Shown piece by piece: positions 43,152 to 51,799 of a DNA stretch of 64,000 bases. Source of the stretch: Streptomyces nigrescens (GTDB lineage Bacteria > Actinomycetota > Actinomycetes > Streptomycetales > Streptomycetaceae); contig AP026073.1 in assembly GCA_024349765.1 (NCBI GenBank), positions 7,068,001-7,132,000 of the forward strand, written 5' to 3'. The stretch's first letter is position 1; the number at the start of each line of letters is the position of its first letter. Position numbers and translations under genes: made by a program. Below the pieces are notes generated by a model. The model was not told the origin of the DNA and did not search any database. It saw only the letters and a list, made by a program, of their open reading frames with translations.

Positions 43152-43517
43152 TCAGTACACCAGCGCCTGCACGTCGTCCGGCATGATCTCGCTGACGAAG
43201 ACCTGGGCCCCGGCGATGCCCGCGCCCTCGATCAGGTCCTTCTGCTCGATGTTGCGGCGGGCCGCACACTGCGTGCAGACCGTGATCGCGCCGCCGCCCG
43301 CGCGGATGCCGTCGATCAGTTCCGGCAGTGGTGCGGCGTGCGGCAGCTCGAACTCCGCCGCCCGCCCGGGCAGCGCGAACCACACCGACTCCCCGGTCAG
43401 CCAGAGCGACACCTCGACGCCGCTGGCCGCCGCCACCGCCGCCACCGTGAACGCCTGCGAGCACCGCTCGGGTGCATCCGTCCCCGCCGTCACCTTGATC
43501 ACGAGCTTCTTCGCCAT
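43152..43517 (-). CDS. DsrE-family sulfur-relay protein
   Basis: 121 aa. DsrE fold (KLVIKVTAGTDAPERCSQAFTVAAVAAASGVEVSLWLTG) with a conserved cysteine pair CTQC at 81-84, the likely sulfur-accepting site. Family members pass sulfur in relay systems (DsrE, TusD), and here the gene lies 0.8 kb from a rhodanese and a DUF1416 gene, strengthening a sulfane-sulfur role. ATG 43517. Single gene on the minus strand, convergent with the DUF3099 gene, divergent from a tiny membrane protein gene. Confidence 0.87.
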   Translation of the reverse strand: MAKKLVIKVTAGTDAPERCSQAFTVAAVAAASGVEVSLWLTGESVWFALPGRAAEFELPHAAPLPELIDGIRAGGGAITVCTQCAARRNIEQKDLIEGAGIAGAQVFVSEIMPDDVQALVY

Positions 43518-43629
43518 GAGGCAAGAGTAGGCGCGGGCCGGCGGCAGACCTCACAGCGCCGTGGCCGATGCCGCCGACTAGACTCGCAAGCGGTCCGTTA
43601 CTTCCTCACTCCGTCCAAGGAGCGCACCC

Positions 43630-43731
43630 GTGCTTGAGGCATTCTTCACCACCCTGCTGGTCCTGGTCGCCGTCGGCGTGATCGCGTTCGCCGGTCTGAC
43701 CTGGGCGAAGCTGTTCCAGGGCCAGCGCTGA
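43630..43731 (+). CDS. 33-residue single-helix membrane peptide
   Basis: GTG start at 43630 follows aaggagcgcac. The peptide is almost entirely one transmembrane helix (EAFFTTLLVLVAVGVIAFAGL) with a basic C-terminal tail (WAKLFQGQR). Such a tiny gene, with a good ribosome site and clean hydrophobic pattern, sits 48 bases before the nitrobindin-like gene. I recall similar unannotated ORFs at this place in other Streptomyces. Function unknown; single-helix peptides often modulate membrane complexes. Confidence 0.7.
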   Translation: MLEAFFTTLLVLVAVGVIAFAGLTWAKLFQGQR

Positions 43732-43778
43732 CGCACGCGGACACCCCTTTCCCCTCTCTACAGATCGCCTGAGCTCTC

Positions 43779-44366
43779 ATGATCGAGATCCCCTCCGACC
43801 TGAACCCGGCCCTGGTGCCGCTCGCCTTCCTCCTCGGCCACTGGGAGGGCGCCGGCGTCGCCGACTTCCCCGGTGCCGAGAAGTGCAACTTCGGGCAGGA
43901 GGTCACGTTCTCCCACGACGGCCGTGACTTCCTGGAGTACACCTCGCACAGCTGGGTGCTCGACTCCGAGGGCAAGAAGGTCCGCCCGCTGGAGAGCGAG
44001 AGCGGCTACTGGCGGGTGGACGCGGACCGCAAGGTCGAGGTCGTGATGGTCCGGGACCAGGGCGTCGTCGAGGTCTGGTACGGCGAGCTGGCCCACCAGA
44101 AGCCGCAGATCGACCTGGTCACCGACGCCATCGCGCGGACCGCCGCGTCCGGCCCGTACAGCGGCGGCAAGCGGCTCTACGGCTACGTCAACAGCGATCT
44201 GATGTGGGTGGGCGAGAAGTCGACCCCGGACGTGCCGCTGCGGCCGTACATGTCCGCGCACCTGAAGAAGGTCGCCGGCCTCAAGGAGTGGGCCGAGAGC
44301 CTGCCCGACGACATGCCGGACGGGGTCTCCTTCTTCAACCCCGACGGCACTCCGTACCAGGGCTGA
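43779..44366 (+). CDS. FABP-like/nitrobindin-family heme-binding beta-barrel protein
   Basis: 195 aa. Ten-stranded beta-barrel family (DUF1794, THAP4/nitrobindin-like), with the N-terminal motif GHWEGAGVADFPGAEKC that matches the nitrobindin GxWxGxG lid and a late segment HLKKVAGLKEWAE. Members bind heme in an open pocket and can isomerise peroxynitrite; here the proximal His would be near the C-terminal MSAHLKKV. ATG 43779. Followed immediately by a cobalamin riboswitch that controls the next operon, so transcription probably ends before 44380. Confidence 0.85.
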   Translation: MIEIPSDLNPALVPLAFLLGHWEGAGVADFPGAEKCNFGQEVTFSHDGRDFLEYTSHSWVLDSEGKKVRPLESESGYWRVDADRKVEVVMVRDQGVVEVWYGELAHQKPQIDLVTDAIARTAASGPYSGGKRLYGYVNSDLMWVGEKSTPDVPLRPYMSAHLKKVAGLKEWAESLPDDMPDGVSFFNPDGTPYQG

Positions 44367-44379
44367 CCGGCCCGCACGC

Positions 44380-44510
44380 ACAGCTTGACGCGCCCCCGCG
44401 GGGGAAGTCCGGTGAGAGTCCGGCACTGACCCGCAACGGTGAGCGGAAGCCTCCTTCCGCAAGTCCGATCGCCCGCGGCGGCGCACGTTCCCGACAACTC
44501 GCCGTGGACT
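44380..44510 (+). promoter_or_regulatory. Cobalamin (B12) riboswitch
   Basis: The conserved core is plain: a GGGGGAAGTCCGGTGAGAGT run, then CCGGCACTGACCCGCAACGG (the B12-box region), then AGTCCGATCGCCC. It lies about 90-220 bases before the first transporter gene on the same strand. In Streptomyces such elements shut off B12 uptake or B12-independent isozymes when adenosylcobalamin is present. This is the strongest evidence that the following ABC importer carries cobalamin. The boundaries are approximate. Confidence 0.9.
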
Positions 44511-44598
44511 GCGAGGGGACGCCGCCGGGCACCAGCGCGCCGGGCCGCCGCTCCTTCCTTCCCCCAGGACGCGGCCCGAGCGTTGAGGTGTCCGCCCC

Positions 44599-45642
44599 TT
44601 GGCCCGCCCCGCCCGCACCGCGCCCCTGGTGGCCGCGCTCCTCCTCGCCCTGCTCGGCTCCGTGCTGTGCGGGACCGGCCTCGGCGCCGCCGGGGTGGGC
44701 TGGGCGGAGGTGGTCCACCACCTCACCGCCGGCCTGACCGGCGGCACGATCACCTCCGACGAGGTCTCCGCCTACACCATCGTGTGGGAGCTGCGCTTCC
44801 CGCGGGCCCTGCTGGCCGCGGTCGTCGGCGCCGGGCTCTCCGCCGTCGGCGTGGCCGTCCAGGCGCTGGTCCGCAACGCGCTCGCCGACCCGTTCGTCCT
44901 CGGCATCTCCTCCGGCGCGGCGGTCGGCGCCAATGCCGTACTGCTCTTCGGGGCGCTGGGCGGGCTCGGTGTCTGGGCGCTGTCGGTGTCCGCGTTCGGC
45001 TCCGCGCTGCTCGCCATGACCCTGGTCTACGCGGCCGCCCGCACCGCCCAGGGGCTGACCCCGCTGCGGCTGGTGCTGACCGGCACCGCGATGTACTACG
45101 GCTTCTCCGCGATCAGCACGCTGATGGTGTTCACCGCCGACCGCGGCGAGGCGGCCCGCTCGGCCATGATGTGGCTGCTCGGCAGCCTGAGCGGGGCCGG
45201 CTGGGGATCGCTGCCGATCGCGGTGGTGGCGGTGGCCGCCGCGCTGGTCCATCTGCGGCTCTCCGCCGGCCGGCTGAACGCGCTGGCCATGGGCGACGAG
45301 ACCGCCGCCACGCTCGGGGTGGACGCCGGGCGGCTGCGCCGGGAGCTGTTCGTGGTGGCCGCCGCGGTCACCGGCGCGGTGGTCGCGGTCAGCGGCGCGA
45401 TCGGCTTCGTCGGGCTGATGGTGCCGCATGTGACGCGGATGCTGACCGGCGCCGACCACCGCCGGGTGCTGGCCGTCGCCCCGCTGGTCGGCGCGGTGCT
45501 GCTGGTGTGGGTGGACCTGGTCTCACGGGTGCTGCTGGCGCCCGTCGAGCTGCCGGTCGGCGTGGTCACCGCCGTCATCGGGGTCCCGTGCTTCGTGCTG
45601 CTGATGCGGCGGCGCGGCTACACGTTCGGGGGCGGTGCCTGA
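44599..45642 (+). CDS. BtuC-type (FecCD) ABC importer permease
   Basis: 347 aa, about ten helices, FecCD family. Typical marks: LRFPRALLAAVVGAGLSAVGVAVQALVRNALADPFVLGISSGAAVGA and GAIGFVGLMVPHVTRMLTGADHRRVLAVAPLVGA, the coupling region that docks onto the ATPase. TTG start at 44599 after ttgagg, ten bases ahead. Family members import iron-siderophores or vitamin B12; the riboswitch points to B12. First gene of a three-gene operon; its stop overlaps the ATPase start (TGATG). Confidence 0.92.
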   Translation: MARPARTAPLVAALLLALLGSVLCGTGLGAAGVGWAEVVHHLTAGLTGGTITSDEVSAYTIVWELRFPRALLAAVVGAGLSAVGVAVQALVRNALADPFVLGISSGAAVGANAVLLFGALGGLGVWALSVSAFGSALLAMTLVYAAARTAQGLTPLRLVLTGTAMYYGFSAISTLMVFTADRGEAARSAMMWLLGSLSGAGWGSLPIAVVAVAAALVHLRLSAGRLNALAMGDETAATLGVDAGRLRRELFVVAAAVTGAVVAVSGAIGFVGLMVPHVTRMLTGADHRRVLAVAPLVGAVLLVWVDLVSRVLLAPVELPVGVVTAVIGVPCFVLLMRRRGYTFGGGA

Positions 45643-46436
45643 TGCGGCTGGACATCACCGGTCTGTCGGTGGAGGTGGCCGGGACCCGGCTGGTCCACGA
45701 CATCACCCTGCGGGCCGCGAGCGGCCGGGTCGTCGGCCTGGTCGGCCCCAACGGCAGCGGCAAGTCCACGCTGCTGCGCTGCGTCTACCGCGCGCTGCCC
45801 CCGGCCGCCGGCGCGGTCCGGCTGGACGGCGCGGACCTGCACGCCATGGACGCCCGGGCCGGGGCCCGGCTGCTGGCCGCGCTGCCCCAGGAGTCCGGGA
45901 CCGAGTTCGACTTCACCGTGGCCGAGGTCGTGGCGATGGGGCGGCTGCCGCACCAGCGCGGCACGGGCCGGCCGAGCGCCGCGGACACCGCGGTGTGCGC
46001 GCGGGCCCTGGCCCGGGTCGGCGCGGCCCATCTGGCCGGGCGGGGCTTCCCCGGGCTGTCCGGCGGCGAGAAGCAGCGGGTGCTGATCGCCCGCGCGCTG
46101 GCCCAGGAGCCGCGCGTCCTGGTCCTCGACGAACCGACCAACCACCTCGACATCGCCCAGCAGTTGGCGGTCCTGGCCCTCGTCCGGGACGGCGACGCCG
46201 CCGGGGCACGGCCGACGGTGCTGACCGCCCTGCACGACCTCAACCTGGCCGCCCGGTACTGCGACGAGCTCCACGTCCTCTCCCGGGGCCGGATCGCCGC
46301 CGCCGGCCCGCCGTACGACGTGCTCACCCCCGAGCTGCTGGCCGAGGTCTTCGGCGTGCGCGCCCACCGCGTCCGGCACCCCGAATCCGGCGCCGTCCAG
46401 CTGCTGTTCGACCGTCTGCCGCCCGCCTCGTCCTAA
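45642..46436 (+). CDS. BtuD-type ABC importer ATPase
   Basis: 264 aa single nucleotide-binding domain: Walker A GPNGSGKST (about 35-43), signature LSGGEKQRVLIARAL, Walker B VLVLDEPTNHLD, H-loop TALHDLNLA. It powers the permease encoded just upstream, with which it overlaps by one base. Organisation permease-ATPase-binding protein under one B12 riboswitch. ATG 45642. Confidence 0.93.
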   Translation: MRLDITGLSVEVAGTRLVHDITLRAASGRVVGLVGPNGSGKSTLLRCVYRALPPAAGAVRLDGADLHAMDARAGARLLAALPQESGTEFDFTVAEVVAMGRLPHQRGTGRPSAADTAVCARALARVGAAHLAGRGFPGLSGGEKQRVLIARALAQEPRVLVLDEPTNHLDIAQQLAVLALVRDGDAAGARPTVLTALHDLNLAARYCDELHVLSRGRIAAAGPPYDVLTPELLAEVFGVRAHRVRHPESGAVQLLFDRLPPASS

Positions 46437-46445
46437 GGACCCGTC

Positions 46446-47480
46446 ATGCCCCGCCGTTCCGCCGCGCTGCTCACCGTCCTCGCCCTGGCCCTGACCGGCT
46501 GCGGCGCCCGGGTCGCCGACGATCCCGCCGGCGCCGGCACCGCCGGCCGGGAGACCGCCGGCGGGCGCCCCGGCCACCGCCCCGTCACCGTCGAGAACTG
46601 CGGGGTGCGCAAGACCTACGACCACCCGCCGCGCCGGGTGGTCACCAACGACGTCGGCATCACCGAGATCATGTTCGCGCTGGGCCTCGCGGACCGGATG
46701 GCCGGTTACGTCATGCCGGACGACAAGGGGCGGGTCGACGCCGTCCCGTGGAAGGCCGCCTACGGCCGGGTCCCCTGGCTGTCGAAGAAGACCCTCACCA
46801 GGGAACTCGCCCTGGACGCCCGGGCCGATCTGGTCTTCGCGGGCTGGAACTACGGCTTCGGCGAGGACAACGGCCTGACCCCGGCGTCCCTGGAGAAGCT
46901 CGGCATCGACACTTACGTGCTGACCGAGTCCTGCCGGCACGGCGCGGACGGCGGCGCCCGCGGCGTCATGCCGCCCCTGGAGGCGCTCTACACCGACCTG
47001 ACGAACCTCGGGAAGATCTTCGGCGTCGAGGACCGCGCCGCCGCCCTGGTGAAGCGCTACCGGCGGCAGATCGCCGAGGCCGCCGACCGGGCCGCCGCCC
47101 ACCGGCCCTCCGTCTTCCTCTACGACGACGGCCGCGACAAGCCGCTGACCGCGGGCCGGTACGCCGGTCCGCACGACATCATCACCAAGGCCGGCGGGGT
47201 CAACGCCATGGCGGACCTCAAGGACTCCTGGACGACCGTCGGCTGGGAAACCGTCGTCGAGCGCGACCCCGACGTCATCGTCATCAACGACTACGGCGAC
47301 ACCTCCGCCGCACAGAAGAAGGCGTTCCTGCTGTCCTACCCGCCGCTCGCCCACGTCTCCGCGATCAAGCACCGGCGGATCCACGTCATGGACTACGCCG
47401 AGCTCGTCGAGAGCCCCCGCAACCCGGCCGCGGTCGGCGCCCTGGCGCGCTATCTGCGCGGTGTACGCGCGGGCGGCTGA
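46446..47480 (+). CDS. BtuF-type ABC importer binding lipoprotein
   Basis: 344 aa lipoprotein. Lipobox LTGC with Cys19 as the lipid-modified residue; a Gly/Ala-rich linker; then a class III periplasmic-binding fold (RRVVTNDVGITEIMFALGLADRMAGYVMPD ... ADLVFAGWNYGFGEDNGLTPASLEKLGIDTYVLTES ... VVERDPDVIVINDYGD). It catches the ligand (B12 from the riboswitch evidence, though some family members take heme or siderophores) outside the cell and hands it to the permease. Starts ten bases after the ATPase stop. ATG 46446. Confidence 0.9.
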   Translation: MPRRSAALLTVLALALTGCGARVADDPAGAGTAGRETAGGRPGHRPVTVENCGVRKTYDHPPRRVVTNDVGITEIMFALGLADRMAGYVMPDDKGRVDAVPWKAAYGRVPWLSKKTLTRELALDARADLVFAGWNYGFGEDNGLTPASLEKLGIDTYVLTESCRHGADGGARGVMPPLEALYTDLTNLGKIFGVEDRAAALVKRYRRQIAEAADRAAAHRPSVFLYDDGRDKPLTAGRYAGPHDIITKAGGVNAMADLKDSWTTVGWETVVERDPDVIVINDYGDTSAAQKKAFLLSYPPLAHVSAIKHRRIHVMDYAELVESPRNPAAVGALARYLRGVRAGG

Positions 47481-47535
47481 CCCGAGGTACGGCCGGGGGC
47501 TGACGCGGCGCGTACCCCGCCGCCGTCCACCCTCC

Positions 47536-47541
47536 TACACT
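47536..47541 (+). promoter_or_regulatory. Leaderless-type -10 of nur
   Basis: TACACT seven bases before the GTG at 47548, so transcription should begin at the start codon. The -35 is not obvious (GTACCCC region near 47512). Confidence 0.45.
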
Positions 47542-47547
47542 GGCGGT

Positions 47548-47985
47548 GTGGTGACCACCGACTGGCAGAGCGACCTCCGCAGGCGCGGATACCGGCTGAC
47601 CCCGCAGCGGCAGCTCGTCCTGGAGGCCGTGGACAGGCTGGAACACGCCACCCCGGACGACATCCTCACCGAGGTACGCAAGACGGCCGGCGGCGTGAAC
47701 ATCTCCACGGTCTACCGGACCCTGGAGCTCCTGGAGGAGCTGGGCCTGGTCAGCCACGCCCACCTCGGCCACGGCGCGCCGACGTACCACCTCGCCGACC
47801 GCCACCACCACATCCACCTGGTGTGCCGGGACTGCACCGAGGTCATCGAGGCGGACCTGTCGGTGGCCGAGCCGTTCACCGCGACGCTGCGCGAACAGTT
47901 CGGCTTCGAGACCGATATGAAGCACTTCGCGATCTTCGGGCGGTGTGCGGGCTGCCGCGCCAAGGCCGCCGGCGACGAGGGCTGA
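47548..47985 (+). CDS. nur: Nur, nickel-responsive Fur-family regulator
   Basis: 145 aa Fur-family repressor. All the metal ligands I recall for S. coelicolor Nur are at the same positions: the nickel site His70, His72, His126, and the second site His33, His86, His88, His90. Structural zinc cysteines are CRDC (93-96) and CAGC (133-136). With nickel bound, Nur represses nickel uptake and the iron superoxide dismutase gene sodF, so that SodN is used instead. Two adjacent GTG codons (47548, 47551) can serve as start. Likely leaderless. Sits after the B12 importer, suitable since both involve metal cofactors. Confidence 0.95.
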   Translation: MVTTDWQSDLRRRGYRLTPQRQLVLEAVDRLEHATPDDILTEVRKTAGGVNISTVYRTLELLEELGLVSHAHLGHGAPTYHLADRHHHIHLVCRDCTEVIEADLSVAEPFTATLREQFGFETDMKHFAIFGRCAGCRAKAAGDEG

Positions 47986-48017
47986 AGCCACCCCGGCCGA
48001 AAGCCGCGACCGCGTCG

Positions 48018-48023
48018 TAGGCT
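48018..48023 (+). promoter_or_regulatory. Leaderless-type -10 of ygfZ
   Basis: TAGGCT seven bases before the ATG at 48030. No ribosome site precedes the ATG, fitting leaderless translation. Confidence 0.5.
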
Positions 48024-48029
48024 GGGCCC

Positions 48030-49010
48030 ATGCTGCGACAATCACCCGTCAGCCCGCTGCTGTCGCTGCCCGGCGCCGTCCCCGCCGAGGCCCCCGACGA
48101 AGGCGTCGCCGCGCACTACGGCGACCTCTTCCGGGAGCAGCGCGCCCTCGCCGACGGCACCGGCTTCGTGGACCTCTCGCACCGCGGCGTGGTCACCGTC
48201 AGCGGCCCCGAGCGGCTGAGCTGGCTGCATCTGCTGCTCACCCAGCACGTCAGCGAACTCCCGCCCGGCCAGGCCACGGAGGCGCTGATCCTCTCCGCGC
48301 ACGGCCACATCGAGCATGCGCTGTACCTCGTCGACGACGGGGAGACGACCTGGCTGCACACCGAGCCGGGGGGCCAGGAGGCGCTGATCGCCTACCTGGA
48401 GAGCATGAAGTTCTTCTACCGGGTCGAGATCGCCGACCGGACCGACGAGATCGCGGTGGTCCACCTGCCGGCCGGGTCGATCACCGAGGCCCCCGAGGGC
48501 ACCGTCGTCCGGGAGACCGCGCACGGCCGTGATCTGTTCCTGCCGCGCGCGGAGCTGCCGGCGTTCGCGGACGCCCACGGCCCGGCGATCGGCGTGCTGG
48601 CGCTGGAGGCGCTGCGCGTCGAGGCGCACCGCCCGCGGCTCGGCCTGGAGACCGACCACCGCACCATCCCGCACGAGCTCGGCTGGATCGGCACCGCCGT
48701 CCACCTCCAGAAGGGCTGCTACCGCGGCCAGGAGACCGTCGCCCGGGTCCACAACCTGGGGAAGCCGCCGCGCCGGCTGGTCTTCCTGCACCTGGACGGC
48801 AGCGAGGTGCACCTGCCCCCGCACGGCGCCCCGGTCCGGCTCGCCGCCGACGGCGAGGAGGGCCGCCAACTCGGCTTCGTCACCACCTCGGCCCGCCACC
48901 ACGAACTCGGCCCCATCGCGCTGGCCCTGGTCAAGCGCAACGTCCCCGTGGACGCACAACTGACCGCGGGCGGCACGGCGGCGGCACAGGAGGTGGTGGT
49001 GGAGCCGTAG
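48030..49010 (+). CDS. ygfZ: YgfZ/CAF17-family folate-binding Fe-S maintenance protein
   Basis: 326 aa. Glycine-cleavage T-like fold. The YgfZ signature K-G-C-Y-x-G-Q-E is present as KGCYRGQETVARVHN, with the tetrahydrofolate-linked cysteine. Segments FVDLSHRGVVTVSGPERLSWLHLLLTQHV and LIAYLESMKFFYRVEI are typical. It supports maturation or repair of some Fe-S enzymes using a folate cofactor. It is located right after nur, an arrangement I recall in other Streptomyces. ATG 48030, leaderless. Convergent with dtd over a 156-base GC-rich spacer. Confidence 0.93.
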   Translation: MLRQSPVSPLLSLPGAVPAEAPDEGVAAHYGDLFREQRALADGTGFVDLSHRGVVTVSGPERLSWLHLLLTQHVSELPPGQATEALILSAHGHIEHALYLVDDGETTWLHTEPGGQEALIAYLESMKFFYRVEIADRTDEIAVVHLPAGSITEAPEGTVVRETAHGRDLFLPRAELPAFADAHGPAIGVLALEALRVEAHRPRLGLETDHRTIPHELGWIGTAVHLQKGCYRGQETVARVHNLGKPPRRLVFLHLDGSEVHLPPHGAPVRLAADGEEGRQLGFVTTSARHHELGPIALALVKRNVPVDAQLTAGGTAAAQEVVVEP

Positions 49011-49166
49011 GGGGAATACCCACCCCGCTCCACCACGTTGTGGCCCCGCAGGGGGCGTTCGCTTCCCCTAGGGAATCCGTTCGCCTCCCCCCTACGGGCC
49101 CTCACCGGCGCCTCGTCCCCCTGCGGCCGCCGCTGCCCCGAGCCCCCACCCCGGCCCGCCCGCCCC

Positions 49167-49592
49167 TCACACCTCGACCAGGACCGTGAACGGCCCGTCG
49201 TTGGTCAGCGAGACCTTCATCTGCGCGCCGAAGCGGCCGGTCTCGACGTGGGCGCCCAGCGCCCGCAGCCGGGCGACGACCTCGTCGACGAGCGGTTCGG
49301 CGACCGGGCCGGGGGCCGCGGCGTTCCAGGTGGGACGGCGGCCCTTGCGCGCGTCACCGTAGAGAGTGAACTGGCTGATCACCAGCAGCGGCGCCCCGGT
49401 GTCCGAGCAGGACTTCTCGCCCTGCAGCATCCGTACCGACCACAGCTTGCGGGCGAGCTGTGCCGCCTTCTCCGGGGTGTCGTCGTGGGTGACGCCCACC
49501 AGTACGCACAGCCCCTCCCCGACGATCTCCCCGACCGTCTCGCCCGCCACCTCGACGCGGGCGCCGTCAACTCTCTGCACCACGGCTCGCAT
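49167..49592 (-). CDS. dtd: D-aminoacyl-tRNA deacylase
   Basis: 141 aa, complete DTD. The start [15 protein letters not shown], the catalytic-pocket [17 protein letters not shown] and the late Gly-cis-Pro-type motif LTNDGPFTV (with the family's NxGP pattern) are all intact. It removes D-amino acids and glycine wrongly joined to tRNAs. The frame is open beyond the start, but the ATG at 49592 gives the family N-terminus. Alone on its strand, back to back with rsiG. Confidence 0.95.
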   Translation of the reverse strand: MRAVVQRVDGARVEVAGETVGEIVGEGLCVLVGVTHDDTPEKAAQLARKLWSVRMLQGEKSCSDTGAPLLVISQFTLYGDARKGRRPTWNAAAPGPVAEPLVDEVVARLRALGAHVETGRFGAQMKVSLTNDGPFTVLVEV

Positions 49593-49766
49593 ACCCGCCA
49601 TCATGCCGGGCGGCGGTACGGCTTCGGACAGCCGTGCCCCTACGGGGGCCGTTCGGGTGCCATGGCCCTGCAGAAGGACCGCACAGAGTGGCACGATGCG
49701 TGCACGTGGTGCGTTTCATGGACAACATGCCCTGGACGCGGCCCGGACGAGGGGACGGAACCATTC

Positions 49767-50552
49767 ATGAGCACTGCCGGCGCCGGACAGACACCCGGTC
49801 CCGTACCGAGCGCCCGTACGACACCGACCGAACCACCGGCTCCGGCCGCCACCACCGCGTCCGGCACCGGCCGGTCGGCACCCGCCGCCCCGGCGGCCCC
49901 CGGCGCGTCGACGACCACCACCGCATCCCCCACCACAGCCACCACAGCCACCACGACGACCACGGCAGCGGCTCCCGGTGAGCCGGCCGGCACCAAGGAC
50001 GGCCCCATGCTCCAGGCAGGCCAGGCGCAGCACCCCCGCCCCCCGCAGCAGCGCGACCGCTGCCGCCCGGCCGGCACACCCGATCTCTCCGGGCTGGGGC
50101 TGCCCGAGCTGCGCGTCGTACGCCGGGACTCGCAGCAGGAGGAGGCCGATCTGAGCTATCTACGGCGGCTGCTGCAGGGCCGGATCGACATCCTGCGGGC
50201 CGAGATCGCCCGCCGCACCGCCCAGCACTCCCCGCTGCTGGACCGGCTGCCGGAGATCCTCACGGACCTGCCGTCGCGGCACCGCTCGTCCGCCCGGCAT
50301 GTGACGCTCGGCACACCGCACAGCGAGGAGTACCGCAGGATGGCGGACGAGATGCTCGGCGAGGTCGAGCTGTCCGACCTCACCGCGCGGACCGACCAGG
50401 AGCTGCACGACGCGATGGGCCGGCTGATCCGCTACGAACGCCAGGTCTCACAGCGCCGTGGGGCGCTGCAGCGCACCACCGACGAGTGCAGTGCGGAAAT
50501 CGCCCGCAGGTACCGTGAAGGCGAAGCACAAGTGGACGACCTGCTGTCCTGA
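49767..50552 (+). CDS. rsiG: RsiG, c-di-GMP-responsive anti-sigma factor for WhiG
   Basis: 261 aa from ATG 49767. Two helices each carry the exact RsiG signature E-x3-S-x2-R-x3-Q-x3-D: residues 126-141 (Glu126, Ser130, Arg133, Gln137, Asp141) and 224-239 (Glu224, Ser228, Arg231, Gln235, Asp239). In Streptomyces this coiled coil binds a c-di-GMP dimer and holds the sporulation sigma factor WhiG inactive. The first 80 residues are Thr/Ala/Pro-rich and unusually long; an internal ATG at 50007 (MLQAGQ) would give the length typical of RsiG, so the true start is uncertain. Cytoplasmic. Confidence 0.93.
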   Translation: MSTAGAGQTPGPVPSARTTPTEPPAPAATTASGTGRSAPAAPAAPGASTTTTASPTTATTATTTTTAAAPGEPAGTKDGPMLQAGQAQHPRPPQQRDRCRPAGTPDLSGLGLPELRVVRRDSQQEEADLSYLRRLLQGRIDILRAEIARRTAQHSPLLDRLPEILTDLPSRHRSSARHVTLGTPHSEEYRRMADEMLGEVELSDLTARTDQELHDAMGRLIRYERQVSQRRGALQRTTDECSAEIARRYREGEAQVDDLLS

Positions 50553-50609
50553 CGGGCCACGAGCCTCCCGGGCGCGGGTCGGCCCCCGTCCCCGTCCGGA
50601 AGGCCGCCG

Positions 50610-51605
50610 ATGACCTCGTCCTCGCCCACCCCGATATCCGTTCCGACCCCGCGTTCCCCCGAGGACGTCTCCCCCGTCCTCGCGGAGGTCGTGCGCTCCG
50701 GCTTCGTCGAGGGCCGGCACCGCGGCTCGCTGGTGGTACTGGCGGCGGACGGCAGCGTCGAGACGGCGCTGGGCGATGTGACGGCGCCGGTCTTCCCGCG
50801 TTCCACGAACAAGCCGATGCAGGCCGCGGCCGTCCTGCGCGCGGGTCTTGAGCTCTCCGGCGAGCGGCTGGCGCTGGCCGCCGCGAGCCACTCCGGCGAG
50901 TCCTTCCACCTCGATCTCGTCCGGACCATGCTGGCCGAGCACCAGCTGACCGCCGACCAGCTCCAGACGCCGCCCGACCTGCCGCTGGACCCGGAGGAGG
51001 CGGAGTCGTACCTCGCCGCGGGCCAGGTCCGCGACCGGCTGGCGATGAACTGCTCGGGCAAGCACACCGCGATGCTCGCCGCCTCGGCGCGCAACGGCTG
51101 GCCGCTGGCCTCGTACCTGGACCCGGCGCATCCGCTGCAGCAGCTGGTGGCCGAGGCCGTGCGCGGCGCGAGCGGCGAGGACGTCGCGCACGTCGGTACG
51201 GACGGCTGCGGCGCCCCGCTGCTCTCGCTCTCCCTGACGGGCCTGGCCCGCGCCTTCCGGTACTTCGTGCTGGCGGACCCGGGCACGCCCGAGCGGCGGG
51301 TGGCGGACGCGATGCGCGCCCACCCGGAGTACGTCGCCGGCACCCGCCGCCCCGACACCTGGCTGATGCAGGAACTGCCCGGCACGCTGTCCAAGATGGG
51401 CGCCGAGGCGGTGCAGGCGCTGGCCCTGCCGGACGGCCGGGCGCTGGCCTTCAAGATCGACGACGGTGCCGGGCGCGCGCTCGGCCCGGTCCTCGCCCGC
51501 ACCCTCCGCCTGATGGGCGTCGACGCGCCGGTGCTGTCCCGTCTGGCGGAGGTCCCGCTGCTGGGCGGCGGGGTCCGGGTGGGCGAGATCCGCGCGGCGT
51601 TCTGA
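50610..51605 (+). CDS. Type III (ReAV-like) L-asparaginase
   Basis: 331 aa, asparaginase II family of the Rhizobium ReAV/ReAIV class. The Ser-Lys tandem STNK (Ser65-Lys68) and the zinc set NCSGKH (Cys148, Lys151) plus GTDGCGAP (Cys200) match the residues known for ReAV. It hydrolyses L-asparagine to aspartate and ammonia. The N-terminus has no signal, so it is cytoplasmic. ATG 50610. It follows rsiG by 58 bases on the same strand and is probably cotranscribed at times. Useful for nitrogen supply, a theme shared with glnR elsewhere. Confidence 0.92.
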   Translation: MTSSSPTPISVPTPRSPEDVSPVLAEVVRSGFVEGRHRGSLVVLAADGSVETALGDVTAPVFPRSTNKPMQAAAVLRAGLELSGERLALAAASHSGESFHLDLVRTMLAEHQLTADQLQTPPDLPLDPEEAESYLAAGQVRDRLAMNCSGKHTAMLAASARNGWPLASYLDPAHPLQQLVAEAVRGASGEDVAHVGTDGCGAPLLSLSLTGLARAFRYFVLADPGTPERRVADAMRAHPEYVAGTRRPDTWLMQELPGTLSKMGAEAVQALALPDGRALAFKIDDGAGRALGPVLARTLRLMGVDAPVLSRLAEVPLLGGGVRVGEIRAAF

Positions 51606-51799
51606 CCCGGCCCTCGGGCGCCGACTCCCCTGGGGTGGCGCCGGCGCGGGGTGCGCCGGCGCTGCCGGGAGGGCGATGGCCTGCATAAAGTGGCGATGAC
51701 GGTGCAGGAACAAGTGCACGCAGGTACCGCACGGGTATCACGCACTCGTCCCGCACCGATCATGCAGGTACCACTCACGACAGCAGGAGGCCGGCGACC

